Source of the DNA: JAFNAG01 sp963824985
GTDB taxonomy: Bacteria; Acidobacteriota; UBA6911
Length of the DNA: 64,000 bases
Direction: 5' to 3'
Assembly: GCA_963824985.1 (NCBI GenBank)
Contig: CAWGRQ010000001.1
Coordinates: 1-64,000, forward strand
A program made the translations under genes and the position numbers. The notes beneath the pieces were generated by a model. The model was not told the DNA's origin. It searched no databases and worked only from the letters and a program-made list of their open reading frames with translations. Every line of letters starts with the position of its first letter. Position 1 is the stretch's first letter. Shown here piece by piece: positions 42,785 to 51,230 of this stretch.

Positions 42785-43006
42785 ATGGCCGTGCAGAGAT
42801 TTCATTCCATATCGGAGACGGGCAATACCTGTCGCCACCAACCGGGAACGGCGGAGTTCAGCCGCAGTCTGCGCGCCGTTTTTTGGCTGGCGGCGCTGCT
42901 CGCTCCCTCCGGGAAGATCCCACCGGGTGTGCACAAGTTCCGCAGCATTGAAGAGTCCCAAGCCCGCAAGCAAGCCTGGAGTTCGGGCATGACGATGGAG
43001 AACTGA
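42785..43006 (+). CDS. Small partner protein of the nucleotidyltransferase, 73 aa
   Basis: ATG 42785 is two bases after the nucleotidyltransferase stop. The protein is basic; the conserved-looking part is LLAPSGKIPPGVHKFRSIEE, SQARKQAWSSGM. The GVxKFRSIEEA-x-A motif is one I associate with small proteins encoded beside nucleotidyltransferases, but I cannot verify this. It may act as antitoxin or substrate adaptor. There is no Shine-Dalgarno of its own, so translation is likely coupled. Confidence 0.75.
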   Translation: MAVQRFHSISETGNTCRHQPGTAEFSRSLRAVFWLAALLAPSGKIPPGVHKFRSIEESQARKQAWSSGMTMEN

Positions 43007-43112
43007 CGACGGCCAGGTCCCATCCACACCCATTTCATATCCCCTTCCGAATATGGTGATAATCTCCATTTTCGGCCTCCAGGTCGCGGCGGGAGTCTGG
43101 CTATGGCCGAGA

Positions 43113-43289
43113 GTAGTTTTGATCAGCAAGGAAGAAGGAGGATTTCTCGGCAGCATTCGCCGTTCGGAGGAATTGGCCGTTTCCCAAAAGGGGGTCTTCC
43201 TGCCCAAGCAGTTTTCCAACCTGGACAACGTTGAAGCCCATTACCGCACGACGGGACCGGAAATCTGGTGGCAGTGCATGCGTTCAAAC
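43113..43289 (+). pseudogene. Cysteine synthase family fragment
   Basis: The frame reads VVLISKEEGGFLGSIRRSEE, then VFLPKQFSNLDNVEAHYRTT and GPEIWWQ. The block QFSNPxNVEAHxRTTGPEIWWQ is typical of PLP-dependent cysteine synthase (CysK/CysM-like) near residue 160. Only about 59 codons survive, with neither the PLP-binding lysine nor the C-terminal half. It sits in a gene-poor stretch and is clearly a remnant. Confidence 0.85.
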
Positions 43290-43428
43290 GAGTCTGCCAG
43301 ACGTGCTGCAACCCGGCGGAATGCCAGGATCTGACCTTCCCGGATGTTTCCGAGACCGGCCCCTTGCCGGATTGCCCGAAGCGGTCCCCCGGCAGTCCGA
43401 TATCGGATTGAGCCGGGGTGACGGATCG

Positions 43429-44116
43429 TCAGCGCTTCAGTTCCAGGATCACTTCCTCGCCTTTGAGCTCGCCGACCAGCGCGAATTTGGACTTGCCGTC
43501 CTTGGCAACCTTTTTGTCGATGCGGAAATAAAGATGCCCCGCCACCGGTTTGCCGAAAGTGCCGCCGGGGAGGCCCTTTTCGGTCAACTCCAGGGCCATG
43601 GTCTCTTCGTTCTTTGGATTGCGATCGGAAGAGGGTTCGATGCCGACCATGACACCCGTCGAGGTGTAGACGCCTCCCTGGCGGCGGTAGGTCCCGGTCG
43701 CCGGATCATACCCGACCCGGCCGCTCTCGTAACCCACACCCACCTGAGGGATTATCACGATATCGCGCTTCGAGCCTTCGGCCTTCTGGATGTACCCGGC
43801 AATCACCTTGGGATTTTCGGGACGCAACGGGCGGTCATCACCAATGCGGAGCCCGAAGCGTTCGGGTAGAACTTCAAGATCGGCTCCGGATTTGGGGTAC
43901 AGCGCTACCTCAACCACCATGAAATCTTTCCCCAGATCAGTAATGAACCGCTGTTTGACCTCAGGCTCCCGCAAGCAGGGTTGCCCCCACGCCAATCCCT
44001 GCCACTTCGGTGCTGTCGCGATACGCCGTCACCTGGCGCGACGGAACCGTTCCCTGCCCGGCAAGGTGCATGCAGGCCAAAAACGCTGCCATTATGCCGC
44101 AAACGATTGGTTTCAT
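43429..44116 (-). CDS. Secreted hypothetical protein (one frameshift), about 228 aa
   Basis: ATG 44116 begins a signal peptide (MKPIVCGIMAAFLACMHLAG) followed by VPSRQVTAYRDSTEVAGIGV. Near 43968-43970 a single-base change at a CCC run (GGG on the coding strand) shifts the frame, after which EPEVKQRFITDLGKDFMVVE, VALYPKSG and GYESGRVGYDPATGTYRR continue to a Lys-rich end. A one-base sequencing error is the simplest cause. Beta-rich; family not recognised. It starts four bases after the stop of the PEGA protein, forming an operon. Confidence 0.65.
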
Positions 44117-44120
44117 AGTT

Positions 44121-44687
44121 TTAGGGCTCCATACGAGGCTTCAGTCTGGCATCGATCTTTACTGTTTTGCCGCTTAAGACATAAATTCGGACTGCGAACG
44201 GTTCATAACCTTCGGCCTCGAGCTTCAGATTGTAAGCTCCCGGTTCGAGCCACATGGACTTCAGATCCTTGGCTACGCCCGCAAATCCGTCATCGAGGTA
44301 CACATCGGCATCCGGGAGGACGGTCTTGATCTTGACCTCACCCATGCCCGGTTGCCGGGAATATCCGGTAAACCAGCCCGGGTTATACCACAGCGGAGAA
44401 TACGGTCCGTAGTATGAGGGAAAATAAAGAGAGTCATACCAGGGCCAGAAATACGATCGGGGATAATAGGAGTAGTAGGAGTAGCGACCCGAATAGTGGC
44501 CATAGCCGGCGCTGAACATGAATCCGCCGAACCGAATCCGGGCCGGTCGCGAGATGATTACCGTCTGGCTTTTGGCCGGGGCCGGATCCTTTTTGGGGCT
44601 CTGGGCGCCGCTTTGAGCATCGGCCGGCAGGGCGGAAATCCAGAGGAAAAATCCAATTAAAATGATGATTTTATTGAATTTGGACAT
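44121..44687 (-). CDS. Exported PEGA-domain protein with aromatic-rich region, 188 aa
   Basis: I choose ATG 44687 with GGAG nine bases upstream; ATG 44702 is possible. After a signal peptide (KIIILIGFFLWISALPADAQ) comes a stretch very rich in Tyr, Trp, Phe, Pro and Ser (YSYYSYYPRSYFWPWYDSLY), then a PEGA domain (GEVKIKTVLPDADVYLDDGF, AGVAKDLKSMWLEPGAYNLK, LEAEGYEPFAVRIYV). PEGA domains are small beta units found on surface or periplasmic proteins. Role unknown; likely to be an envelope structural or anchoring protein. Confidence 0.88.
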   Translation of the reverse strand: MSKFNKIIILIGFFLWISALPADAQSGAQSPKKDPAPAKSQTVIISRPARIRFGGFMFSAGYGHYSGRYSYYSYYPRSYFWPWYDSLYFPSYYGPYSPLWYNPGWFTGYSRQPGMGEVKIKTVLPDADVYLDDGFAGVAKDLKSMWLEPGAYNLKLEAEGYEPFAVRIYVLSGKTVKIDARLKPRMEP

Positions 44688-44936
44688 CTTTTTGGTCTCC
44701 ATTTAAGACATCCAGAAACTGCCTTTAATCCTGTTACTGGCATTAGATGCTCCGGGTCGTTAAAGGGATCAGGCCGTATCCTTGGAACCACCTGGAAGCC
44801 AAAACCTCATCCTCCTTCAGATCGACGAGCTTCGAAGAGAGAGCAAAACCTGATGCATTCATGAAGCAAGAATCGTGATTCATCCCAAGACACAAAGAAC
44901 AACGATCGGCTCTGTCCGACGTTTTAAGCGACGACG

Positions 44937-45428
44937 CTATTCATCCGGAATGGCGACGTCGACTTCGGTGACCGGCAGGGTCTGCCGCAATGCCTCCGGA
45001 TCGATCTCCACCAGAAACCCGCGCTTGCCGCCGTTAATACAGATGCTCGGCAATCCCAAAATGGTTCTCTCAACATAAACGGGCAGTGCCGAACGGGTGC
45101 CGAAGGGGCTGGTACCGCCGAACACATACCCGGTGATCCTGGTTGCGGTCCGCTCATCACAGGGGGCGATGGATTTCGCGCCGATCAGGCGGGCCAGACG
45201 CCGGGTGGAAACCTCGCAATCGCCGTGCATTAACACCAGGAGCGCCTTACCCTCATCCGTTTCCATAACCAGGGTCTTAACCAGGACGTGTTCCGGAAGA
45301 CCCAACTCCTGGGCGCCGACCCTGGTGCCGCCGTGCTCCTGATAGGAGTACAGGCGCGGTGTGAACTCGATCCGGTGTGCACGCAGGAAGCGCACGGCCG
45401 GGGTAATCGGGTATTCCTGTTTGGCCAT
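44937..45428 (-). CDS. ybaK: YbaK/EbsC-family Cys-tRNA(Pro)/aminoacyl-tRNA deacylase, 163 aa
   Basis: Members hydrolyse Cys-tRNA(Pro) or similar misacylated tRNAs. The protein begins TPAVRFLRAHRIEFTPRLYS and has the YbaK motifs VKTLVMETDEGKALLVLMHG, a Lys near 51, TGYVFGGTSPFGTRSALPVY and GKRGFLVEIDPEAL. GGTSPFG replaces the usual GGISPFG/GGVSPLG. Length is typical. Divergent from the ilvE gene across 370 bp, in which no further gene is seen. Confidence 0.95.
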   Translation of the reverse strand: MAKQEYPITPAVRFLRAHRIEFTPRLYSYQEHGGTRVGAQELGLPEHVLVKTLVMETDEGKALLVLMHGDCEVSTRRLARLIGAKSIAPCDERTATRITGYVFGGTSPFGTRSALPVYVERTILGLPSICINGGKRGFLVEIDPEALRQTLPVTEVDVAIPDE

Positions 45429-45798
45429 GACATCTGTCCCGGTCGGCCGGAGACTCCGGCCGGTTGGATGAAATGATTATATGCGGCCAACCCGCCGGTT
45501 AGCCAACAAATCCCGAGCGTGGGTCCCATTCACCACTGGCACACGTTACCATAATTACGGCGACGCATCTTTTGCGGACGCGGCAGAACGCGGACAGGCG
45601 GGAGGGGCAAAACGAGCTTCGGGCGCGTTTGCCCGAGCTCATTCGTACCTCCAAAAGCGCCTTGCCGCATTCATGAATCCCGGAAAACGCCTCCGTCAGG
45701 ATTGGTGCTGGACCGGTCAATTTGTGATAAAGTTGGGGTCGGCTTGTCATCATAGGACGGACTTCGTCATAATTCCGCATTTCGAGGAGGATTGAATC

Positions 45799-46743
45799 TT
45801 GGCCCTGCCCAAATTCGCATTCTTCAAAGGTCGCATCGTCCCATATAGCGAGGCAAAAGTCGGCATCCTGACCCACACTTTCAATTATGGCACCGGCGTT
45901 TTCGGCGGCATCCGCGGCTACTGGAACGAAGAGTCGAAGCAGCTTTTCGTTTTCCGACCGCTCGATCATTTCCAGCGTTTTCTGGATTCCGCGAAACTTC
46001 TGTACATGGAACTCCCGTACACGAAGGATTTTCTGGTCCAGGTTCTGATCGACCTGTTGCGTGCCGAGGATTACCGCACCGACTGTTACATCCGGCCGCT
46101 CGCGTATTACGACAACGAACTCATCGGCGTGCGCCTCTTCGATCTCACCGCCGACGTCACCATGGCCTCGATTCCTTTCGGCGCCTACGTGGCGAACGAA
46201 GAGGGTTTGCATGTCGCGACCTCGTCCTGGGTTCGTGTAGAGGACAATATGATCCCGGCGCGCGGGAAGATTGCGGGAGCCTATGTCAATTCAGCCCTGT
46301 CGAAGACCGAGGCTCATCAGAACGGTTTCGAGGAAGCGCTGGTGCTGAATCGGAATGGCCACGTCGCCGAAGGATCGGCCGCGAACTTCTTCATCATCCG
46401 GCGGGGTGTGGCCTGCACGCCTCCGATAACCGACAATATCCTGGAAGGGATTACCCGCCGCACCGTGATGAAGCTGCTGCGTGATGAACTCGGTGTCGAG
46501 GTGGTCGAGAGATCCATCGACCGGACCGAGGTCTACCTGGCCGAGGAAGCATTCTTCTGCGGCACGGGGATGCAGCTCGCGGGCATCGTGGATGTGGACC
46601 ATCACGCCATCGGCAGCGGGAAAATGGGTCCGATCACTCAGGCGTTGCGCAAGCTGTACTTCGATGTGGTCCACGGCCGGGTTGCCAAGTACATGGACTG
46701 GTGTGCCCCCGTCTACCAGGAAAAGGCGGCAGCCAGGAAATAG
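45799..46743 (+). CDS. ilvE: Branched-chain amino acid aminotransferase (class IV PLP enzyme), 314 aa
   Basis: It catalyses the last step of Leu/Ile/Val synthesis or the first step of their breakdown. Start TTG 45799 follows AGGAGG by eight bases. Fold-type IV features: LTHTFNYGTGVFGGIRGYWN, CYIRPLAYYDNELIG, PLP-lysine K157 in ARGKIAGAYVNSALSKTEA, ALVLNRNGHVAEGSAANFFI (Glu binding the pyridine N) and FFCGTGMQLAGI. Length and motifs are those of IlvE. Monocistronic; upstream 370 bp is shared with the divergent ybaK. Confidence 0.96.
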   Translation: MALPKFAFFKGRIVPYSEAKVGILTHTFNYGTGVFGGIRGYWNEESKQLFVFRPLDHFQRFLDSAKLLYMELPYTKDFLVQVLIDLLRAEDYRTDCYIRPLAYYDNELIGVRLFDLTADVTMASIPFGAYVANEEGLHVATSSWVRVEDNMIPARGKIAGAYVNSALSKTEAHQNGFEEALVLNRNGHVAEGSAANFFIIRRGVACTPPITDNILEGITRRTVMKLLRDELGVEVVERSIDRTEVYLAEEAFFCGTGMQLAGIVDVDHHAIGSGKMGPITQALRKLYFDVVHGRVAKYMDWCAPVYQEKAAARK

Positions 46744-46791
46744 CATTTCAAGGTCGGCATCCGCGACGCGGACAGAAGATCGCGCCGCGGA

Positions 46792-48279
46792 TCACTCCGC
46801 CAGCCGGCCGTATTGGCGATTCAGTTCCCGCAGCCTGTGCCCGAGTTCCGGCGCCAGCTGTTCAGGGAGAAACCTCCAGCGCCAGTTGCCTTCCGCACAG
46901 GATGGCAGGTTCATGCGCGCTTCCGAGCCCAATCCGAGCACATCCTGCAGCGGAAATATGGCTGTGTCGGCAAGCGAGGAAACGGCGGCACGAATAAAGT
47001 CCCAGTGGATTTCCCGGCCGTCGCTGTTGAGGTATCGGAGGGCGAACTCGCGTTCGGCGCGTATCTGCTCGGGGGACTGGGTTACTTCCCCGGCGCTGGT
47101 CCCGCGAAACCAACCCAGGGTCGTGTCGTTGTCGTGAGTCCCGGTGTAGACGACGCAGTTGGGGATGTAGTTATGGGGCTGGAAGGGATTATGCGGAGAC
47201 TGATCGGCAAAGGCGAACTGCAGAACCCGCATGCCTGGAAATCCCCAGCGATCGCGCAAGGCCAGCACCTCCGGCGTGATCATCCCAAGATCTTCGGCGA
47301 TGAAGGGGAGCTTTTCAAAGACTGAGGACAGGGCCGCAAATAACCGATCTCCCGGCCCCTCAACCCAACGCCCCTCGATCGCGGTTTTCGCGGTAGCGGG
47401 AATCACAAAATACTTCTCAAAGCCCCGGAAATGATCGATGCGAATCAGGTCGAACTGATCGCGCATGCGCCGCACGCGATCGATCCACCATTGGTATCCT
47501 GCCTTTTCCATGGCATCCCATCGATACAGGGGATTGCCCCAGAGCTGACCCGTGGAACTGAAGTAATCGGGGGGCACACCCGCGACTGTGCGCGGATTCC
47601 CGCGCTCATCCAGATCGAACAGCTGCGGATTCCCCCAGACATCCGCGCTGTCCCGGGAGACAAATATCGGCAGATCTCCGAGAATCCAGATTCCCCGATC
47701 ATTGCAATACGTCTTCAATACGTTCCATTGGCGGGAGAATTCGAACTGGATGTATTTGTGCAGCCGCACGCCCTCGGGCTCCGGATTGTCCCGGTGGCGC
47801 CACTCAGACCAGAGGGCGGCGCCATTTTCGTCCCGCAAAGCGGAAAAGGCGGCGTGCTTGTCGAGCCAATAGGCATTTCCCAGGCAGAATTGCTCGAACT
47901 CCTGCGAGTCCGGCGGCGAGGCATGGGCAAAAAACTCATCAGCCGCCTTCCGGAGGAGCTTCCACTTGAATACGGCAACCGCATTGAAGTCCACTTCGCC
48001 GGACGAAAATAATGGAACTTCGGCCAGGTCCTCGGGGGCCAGCCTCCCATGGCGTTGCAGCAGGACCAGGCTGATCAGCAGGGGATTGCCGGCCATGCTC
48101 GAACAGGAATCATATGGGGAGTTCACCTGCGCGGGTGGGCCCAGCGGCAGCACCTGCCAGAGCCGCTGGCCGCTGGCTGCCAGATAATCGGCGAATCGGA
48201 ATGCCCAGTCCCCGAGATCGCCAATGCCGTGTTCTCCGGGAAGGGATGTCGGATGAAGCAGAATTCCACTGACGCGCAT
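46792..48279 (-). CDS. malQ: 4-alpha-glucanotransferase (GH77), 495 aa
   Basis: MalQ transfers alpha-1,4-glucan chains in maltodextrin or glycogen metabolism. Signature sequences: VSGILLHPTSLPGEHGIGDL, QVLPLGPPAQVNSPYDSCSS, the nucleophile Asp in LIRIDHFRGFEKYF, the acid/base Glu in PFIAEDLGMITPEVLAL and the Asp in YTGTHDNDTTLGWF. Length matches the compact bacterial type without extra N-terminal modules. It converges with ilvE and has no maltose-operon neighbours here. Confidence 0.98.
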   Translation of the reverse strand: MRVSGILLHPTSLPGEHGIGDLGDWAFRFADYLAASGQRLWQVLPLGPPAQVNSPYDSCSSMAGNPLLISLVLLQRHGRLAPEDLAEVPLFSSGEVDFNAVAVFKWKLLRKAADEFFAHASPPDSQEFEQFCLGNAYWLDKHAAFSALRDENGAALWSEWRHRDNPEPEGVRLHKYIQFEFSRQWNVLKTYCNDRGIWILGDLPIFVSRDSADVWGNPQLFDLDERGNPRTVAGVPPDYFSSTGQLWGNPLYRWDAMEKAGYQWWIDRVRRMRDQFDLIRIDHFRGFEKYFVIPATAKTAIEGRWVEGPGDRLFAALSSVFEKLPFIAEDLGMITPEVLALRDRWGFPGMRVLQFAFADQSPHNPFQPHNYIPNCVVYTGTHDNDTTLGWFRGTSAGEVTQSPEQIRAEREFALRYLNSDGREIHWDFIRAAVSSLADTAIFPLQDVLGLGSEARMNLPSCAEGNWRWRFLPEQLAPELGHRLRELNRQYGRLAE

Positions 48280-48462
48280 GAAGATTCAGGATACAGATTT
48301 TCATCGCTTTGTGCTAGAGCGAAGGCTTCCGGGCCGCTAAAATTAATAGTGGTTCATTGATATGGCGTCCGGACCGGGATCGGCGGCCCCATAACGGGGA
48401 GCACCCCGGCCGACCGTCAGGGGCAACCAGGGAACATTTCGAATTCCCGGCTGGGAGGAGAT

Positions 48463-49341
48463 ATGTGCAAGAAAGTCGTTTTGGCATGCGCGGCGGCGGT
48501 CATGTTGTTGTCGGCCTTGAATCCGGCATCTGCCCAGAATGCCTGGAAGGATTCATCGGTGCGGGTTGGAGACATCAAGACTCATTACATTGAAGCGGGC
48601 TCCGGCGACCGTATCCTGATTTTCATTCCTGGGTTGATGATGACCGCCGAGGTGTGGAGGGAACAGATCCCCTACTTTGCCGCTCGCGGGTTTCGTGCCA
48701 TTGCTCTGGACCCCCGCAGCCAGGGAGCCACCAGCAAGACGGAGGGGGACAATTCCTATCACCAGCAGGCTGCCGATCTGCACGCCTTCCTGAAGCAACT
48801 GAAACTCGAGCACTGCACGATGGTCGGCTGGTCAGCCGGCGTCACGGTTCTGCTCGAGTATCTCTCCAGCGCAGAGATCCTTCTCCCCGACCGGTTGGTC
48901 CTGGTCGACGGCGCTCCTGCCGGCTTGACCGAAAAGGACTATCCCGGCGGATTCACCATGGCACAGGCCCGGGATCTTGCACTTGCCATGGAAGAGGACC
49001 GGGCCAAAGCCGCGGAAGCGATGGTGCGCGGCATGTTCAAATCACCGCAGCCGGCGCCGCTCTACAAAGAGCTTATCGAAGCCAGCCTGAAAACCAGCAT
49101 CGGCGCAGCCATCGCGCTGCTGTTTGACCTGTTTACCGGCGATCGACGCGCGGTGCTGCCCCAGATTGACGTGCCGACTCTGATTGTCGTCCCCCAGGAA
49201 CGGCAATTGCTCGGCGAGTACATGAAGTCGAAGATCGCCGGTTCCCAACTCACGGTTATTCCGGATGTCGGGCATGCGCTGATGCTGGAGAAACCCCAGG
49301 CCTTCAACCAGGCTCTCGAGGAATTCCTCGGCATCAAATAA
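48463..49341 (+). CDS. Secreted alpha/beta-hydrolase, 292 aa
   Basis: The start ATG 48463 has GGGAGG upstream. A signal peptide (VVLACAAAVMLLSALNPASA) is followed by the hydrolase core: oxyanion region LIFIPGLMMTAEVWREQIPY, DPRSQGAT, the nucleophile Ser124 in MVGWSAGVTVLLEY, an acid after IDVPTLIVVPQ, and His in IPDVGHALMLEKPQAF. This is the fold of esterases, lactonases and haloperoxidase-like enzymes; the substrate cannot be told. Stands alone. Confidence 0.95.
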   Translation: MCKKVVLACAAAVMLLSALNPASAQNAWKDSSVRVGDIKTHYIEAGSGDRILIFIPGLMMTAEVWREQIPYFAARGFRAIALDPRSQGATSKTEGDNSYHQQAADLHAFLKQLKLEHCTMVGWSAGVTVLLEYLSSAEILLPDRLVLVDGAPAGLTEKDYPGGFTMAQARDLALAMEEDRAKAAEAMVRGMFKSPQPAPLYKELIEASLKTSIGAAIALLFDLFTGDRRAVLPQIDVPTLIVVPQERQLLGEYMKSKIAGSQLTVIPDVGHALMLEKPQAFNQALEEFLGIK

Positions 49342-49449
49342 GAATCGCCGCGAGAGAGTGGTCAGGCCGCAATATTGACGAGGCAGCAGCCTCTCATGCG
49401 CCTGCGGCGCACCGGGTGACGCATGAAAATAGCAGATGTCGCGCGCATC

Positions 49450-49860
49450 GCCATGGAGTGCGGCGCCACGGCGCCGCTTTCCAAGTAGGGAATGGCAAAA
49501 GCGGCGTCATGCCCTGAACCTTATACGCATCTTGCATGCGACAGACAAACTGGCTGGAGGCGGGTGCCGGCCCTTGCGGGCCTCATTTCTCAACCACTCC
49601 CTACCCCGCGCTGACGCGCGGGGCTAGGTACTGCCGGCGCTTCGCGCCTGGATTTTGTGAGCCTCGCGGCATGGCTCCTGATTTTGGCTACAGGTGATAC
49701 GGGCGTTCGATTAACCCACGGACTTGCATGCCCGAGGCCCGAAGGCCGGGAGTGGGATGGCTCGGGATCGAGCGCCGACGGCGCGGCACAAAAACTCTTG
49801 TTTTTTCCAGCATGAAGATGCGTATAAGGTTCAGGTCATGCCGCCGCACTCCATGGCGCC
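49450..49860. repeat. Element bounded by long inverted repeats (about 410 bp)
   Basis: The left arm holds CCATGGAGTGCGGCG at 49451 and GTCATGCCCTGAACCTTATA around 49507, the right arm their reverse complements around 49811-49860 (AGATGCGTATAAGGTTCAGG, CCGCACTCCATGGCG). The left arm has a 30-base insertion. The centre holds GC-rich hairpins including CCCCGCGCTGACGCGCGGGG. No open frame. It fills most of the gap between the hydrolase and HEAT-repeat genes together with repeat copy 3. Confidence 0.7.
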
Positions 49861-49897
49861 TTCGGCGCTGAGCCCCGGCAAGGTCATTTTCGGAACG

Positions 49898-49970
49898 GAA
49901 CATCGCGGGACACGGAAGAACGCGGATGAACGCGGGTTGGATCCGTGGGCAGGGCTTTTCGGGCCGGAGG
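49898..49970 (+). repeat. Dispersed repeat (ACGGATGAAC family), copy 3
   Basis: Contains CATCGCGGGACACGGAAGAA, CGCGGATGAACGCGGG and TTGGATCCGTGGGCAGGGCT, matching copies at 13083-13266 and 19245-19345. It abuts the 3' end of the HEAT-repeat gene. Confidence 0.6.
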
Positions 49971-49971
49971 C

Positions 49972-50709
49972 CTATTTGGCGCGGCGCTTTACGGTGCCTT
50001 TGGCGGTCAGGTAGAACGGTTCCTGGATCACTTCCTCGACCTTTTTGCGGTAGCCCTTAACCGCCCATTCCTTGTCACAAAAAAGCTCCAGGATGCGGCC
50101 GCGCACCCGGGGGCGGAATTCGGCGCTGAGGAAAATTTCAATCAGCCGCTCCCGGATTTCATCATCGCCGCCCCGGGCCAGATAGGTCGCCGCTGCGATG
50201 CAGACATCATCATCCTCATCCTGGAGAAAACCAACGAGCGTTTCACATACCTGAGCCAAGGCTTCGTCGGGAAGATGCTCGATCAGCACCACCTTGGCTT
50301 CGGGCCAGCGGGTGTACCCGCTGCCCAGGCGTTCCAGCAGGTCCTTGAGCGCGGTGATGTACTCATCCGGGGGCAGGATCTCGCGCAGCGCCCGCACCGG
50401 CCAGGTGACTTCCGCCTCGACACGCAGAAAGTTCAAAATCGGTTCCACCGCCGATCGTCCCATATCGGTGAGCAGTCGCACCGTGTACTGTTTCTCCTCG
50501 AGATCCATGGTCTCCTGGGGCACCAGCACGGTGAAACGCCTCAGTAGCGCCGTGGCCGATTCCGGCGTTTTCCACGCCGCAAGCCGCTCCATTGCTCCAA
50601 CACGGGTTGCGGAATCCCCATGGGTCTGCGTGACCTGTTTCAGCGCCCGGCGGATCTGCCGCTCGGATGGCCCATCTCCATCAGAAAACAAGCTGCGAAT
50701 AAAGTTCAT
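49972..50709 (-). CDS. HEAT-repeat protein, 245 aa
   Basis: The protein consists of helical pairs typical of HEAT/PBS-lyase repeats (GAMERLAAWKTPESATALLR, RLLTDMGRSAVEPILNFLRV, LVGFLQDEDDDVCIAAATYL, ARGGDDEIRERLIEIFLSAE). It ends with a basic segment (GYRKKVEEVIQEPFYLTAKG). Such proteins are scaffolds for protein or nucleic-acid binding; the partner is unknown. Its neighbour on the plus strand, a zinc-ribbon protein, shares the upstream region. Confidence 0.88.
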   Translation of the reverse strand: MNFIRSLFSDGDGPSERQIRRALKQVTQTHGDSATRVGAMERLAAWKTPESATALLRRFTVLVPQETMDLEEKQYTVRLLTDMGRSAVEPILNFLRVEAEVTWPVRALREILPPDEYITALKDLLERLGSGYTRWPEAKVVLIEHLPDEALAQVCETLVGFLQDEDDDVCIAAATYLARGGDDEIRERLIEIFLSAEFRPRVRGRILELFCDKEWAVKGYRKKVEEVIQEPFYLTAKGTVKRRAK

Positions 50710-50863
50710 GGCTTGAGGATTCTACATCAAGAATTTCCTGGAATGGGGATCAATCCACCATATAATTGCTTTGCGGCCGCCAATGCCGGGGCCGCGGGTG
50801 CGCATTTTGGGCGGCAGCAGAGCCCAGGCGCCGGAAACAGTTTTTTTCGCACGGGACGGACCG

Positions 50864-51136
50864 ATGGAAGAACGGGAATTTTTTGATGAGAAGGATGAAG
50901 TAGTTCCGGCGGAGATTTACTGCCCTAAATGCCGCGAGACTCAGGAGTACCCCATCCGGTGGCGGCGCCGCACACGGAAAGCCTCTCTGCCGCCGCGTGC
51001 CGACGAGCGTGATCGGGCACGCTTTGCCAAGGCGCGCAATTATCGCGTCCGCATTGACGACAAGCTGCGCTGCAAAAATCCGCGGTGCGGCAAGACAATC
51101 GAGATCAGTACGCTGCAGACCGTGGTCTTTGACTGA
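50864..51136 (+). CDS. Zinc-ribbon small protein, 90 aa
   Basis: I choose ATG 50864 (MEEREFFDEKDEVVPAEIYC) over a longer frame because conserved composition begins there. One CPKC knuckle (IYCPKCRETQEYPIRW) and one CKNPRC knuckle (KLRCKNPRCGKTIEISTLQT) with a basic linker between form a typical zinc ribbon. Probably a nucleic-acid- or protein-binding accessory factor. It is followed 95 bases later by the PFK gene in the same direction. Confidence 0.8.
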   Translation: MEEREFFDEKDEVVPAEIYCPKCRETQEYPIRWRRRTRKASLPPRADERDRARFAKARNYRVRIDDKLRCKNPRCGKTIEISTLQTVVFD

Positions 51137-51230
51137 ATCCGCAACACGTGACGCCAGGACGTTGAGTGGCGAAGCAGTTCCCGCCGGATAATGTAAAATC
51201 CGATTGATTCATCTGGGGAGTGAGGTGCCA

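Noticed and set aside
45481..45795. Open frame between ybaK and ilvE
   Set aside because: Composition is poor and it runs up to the ilvE start; the interval fits a divergent promoter region.
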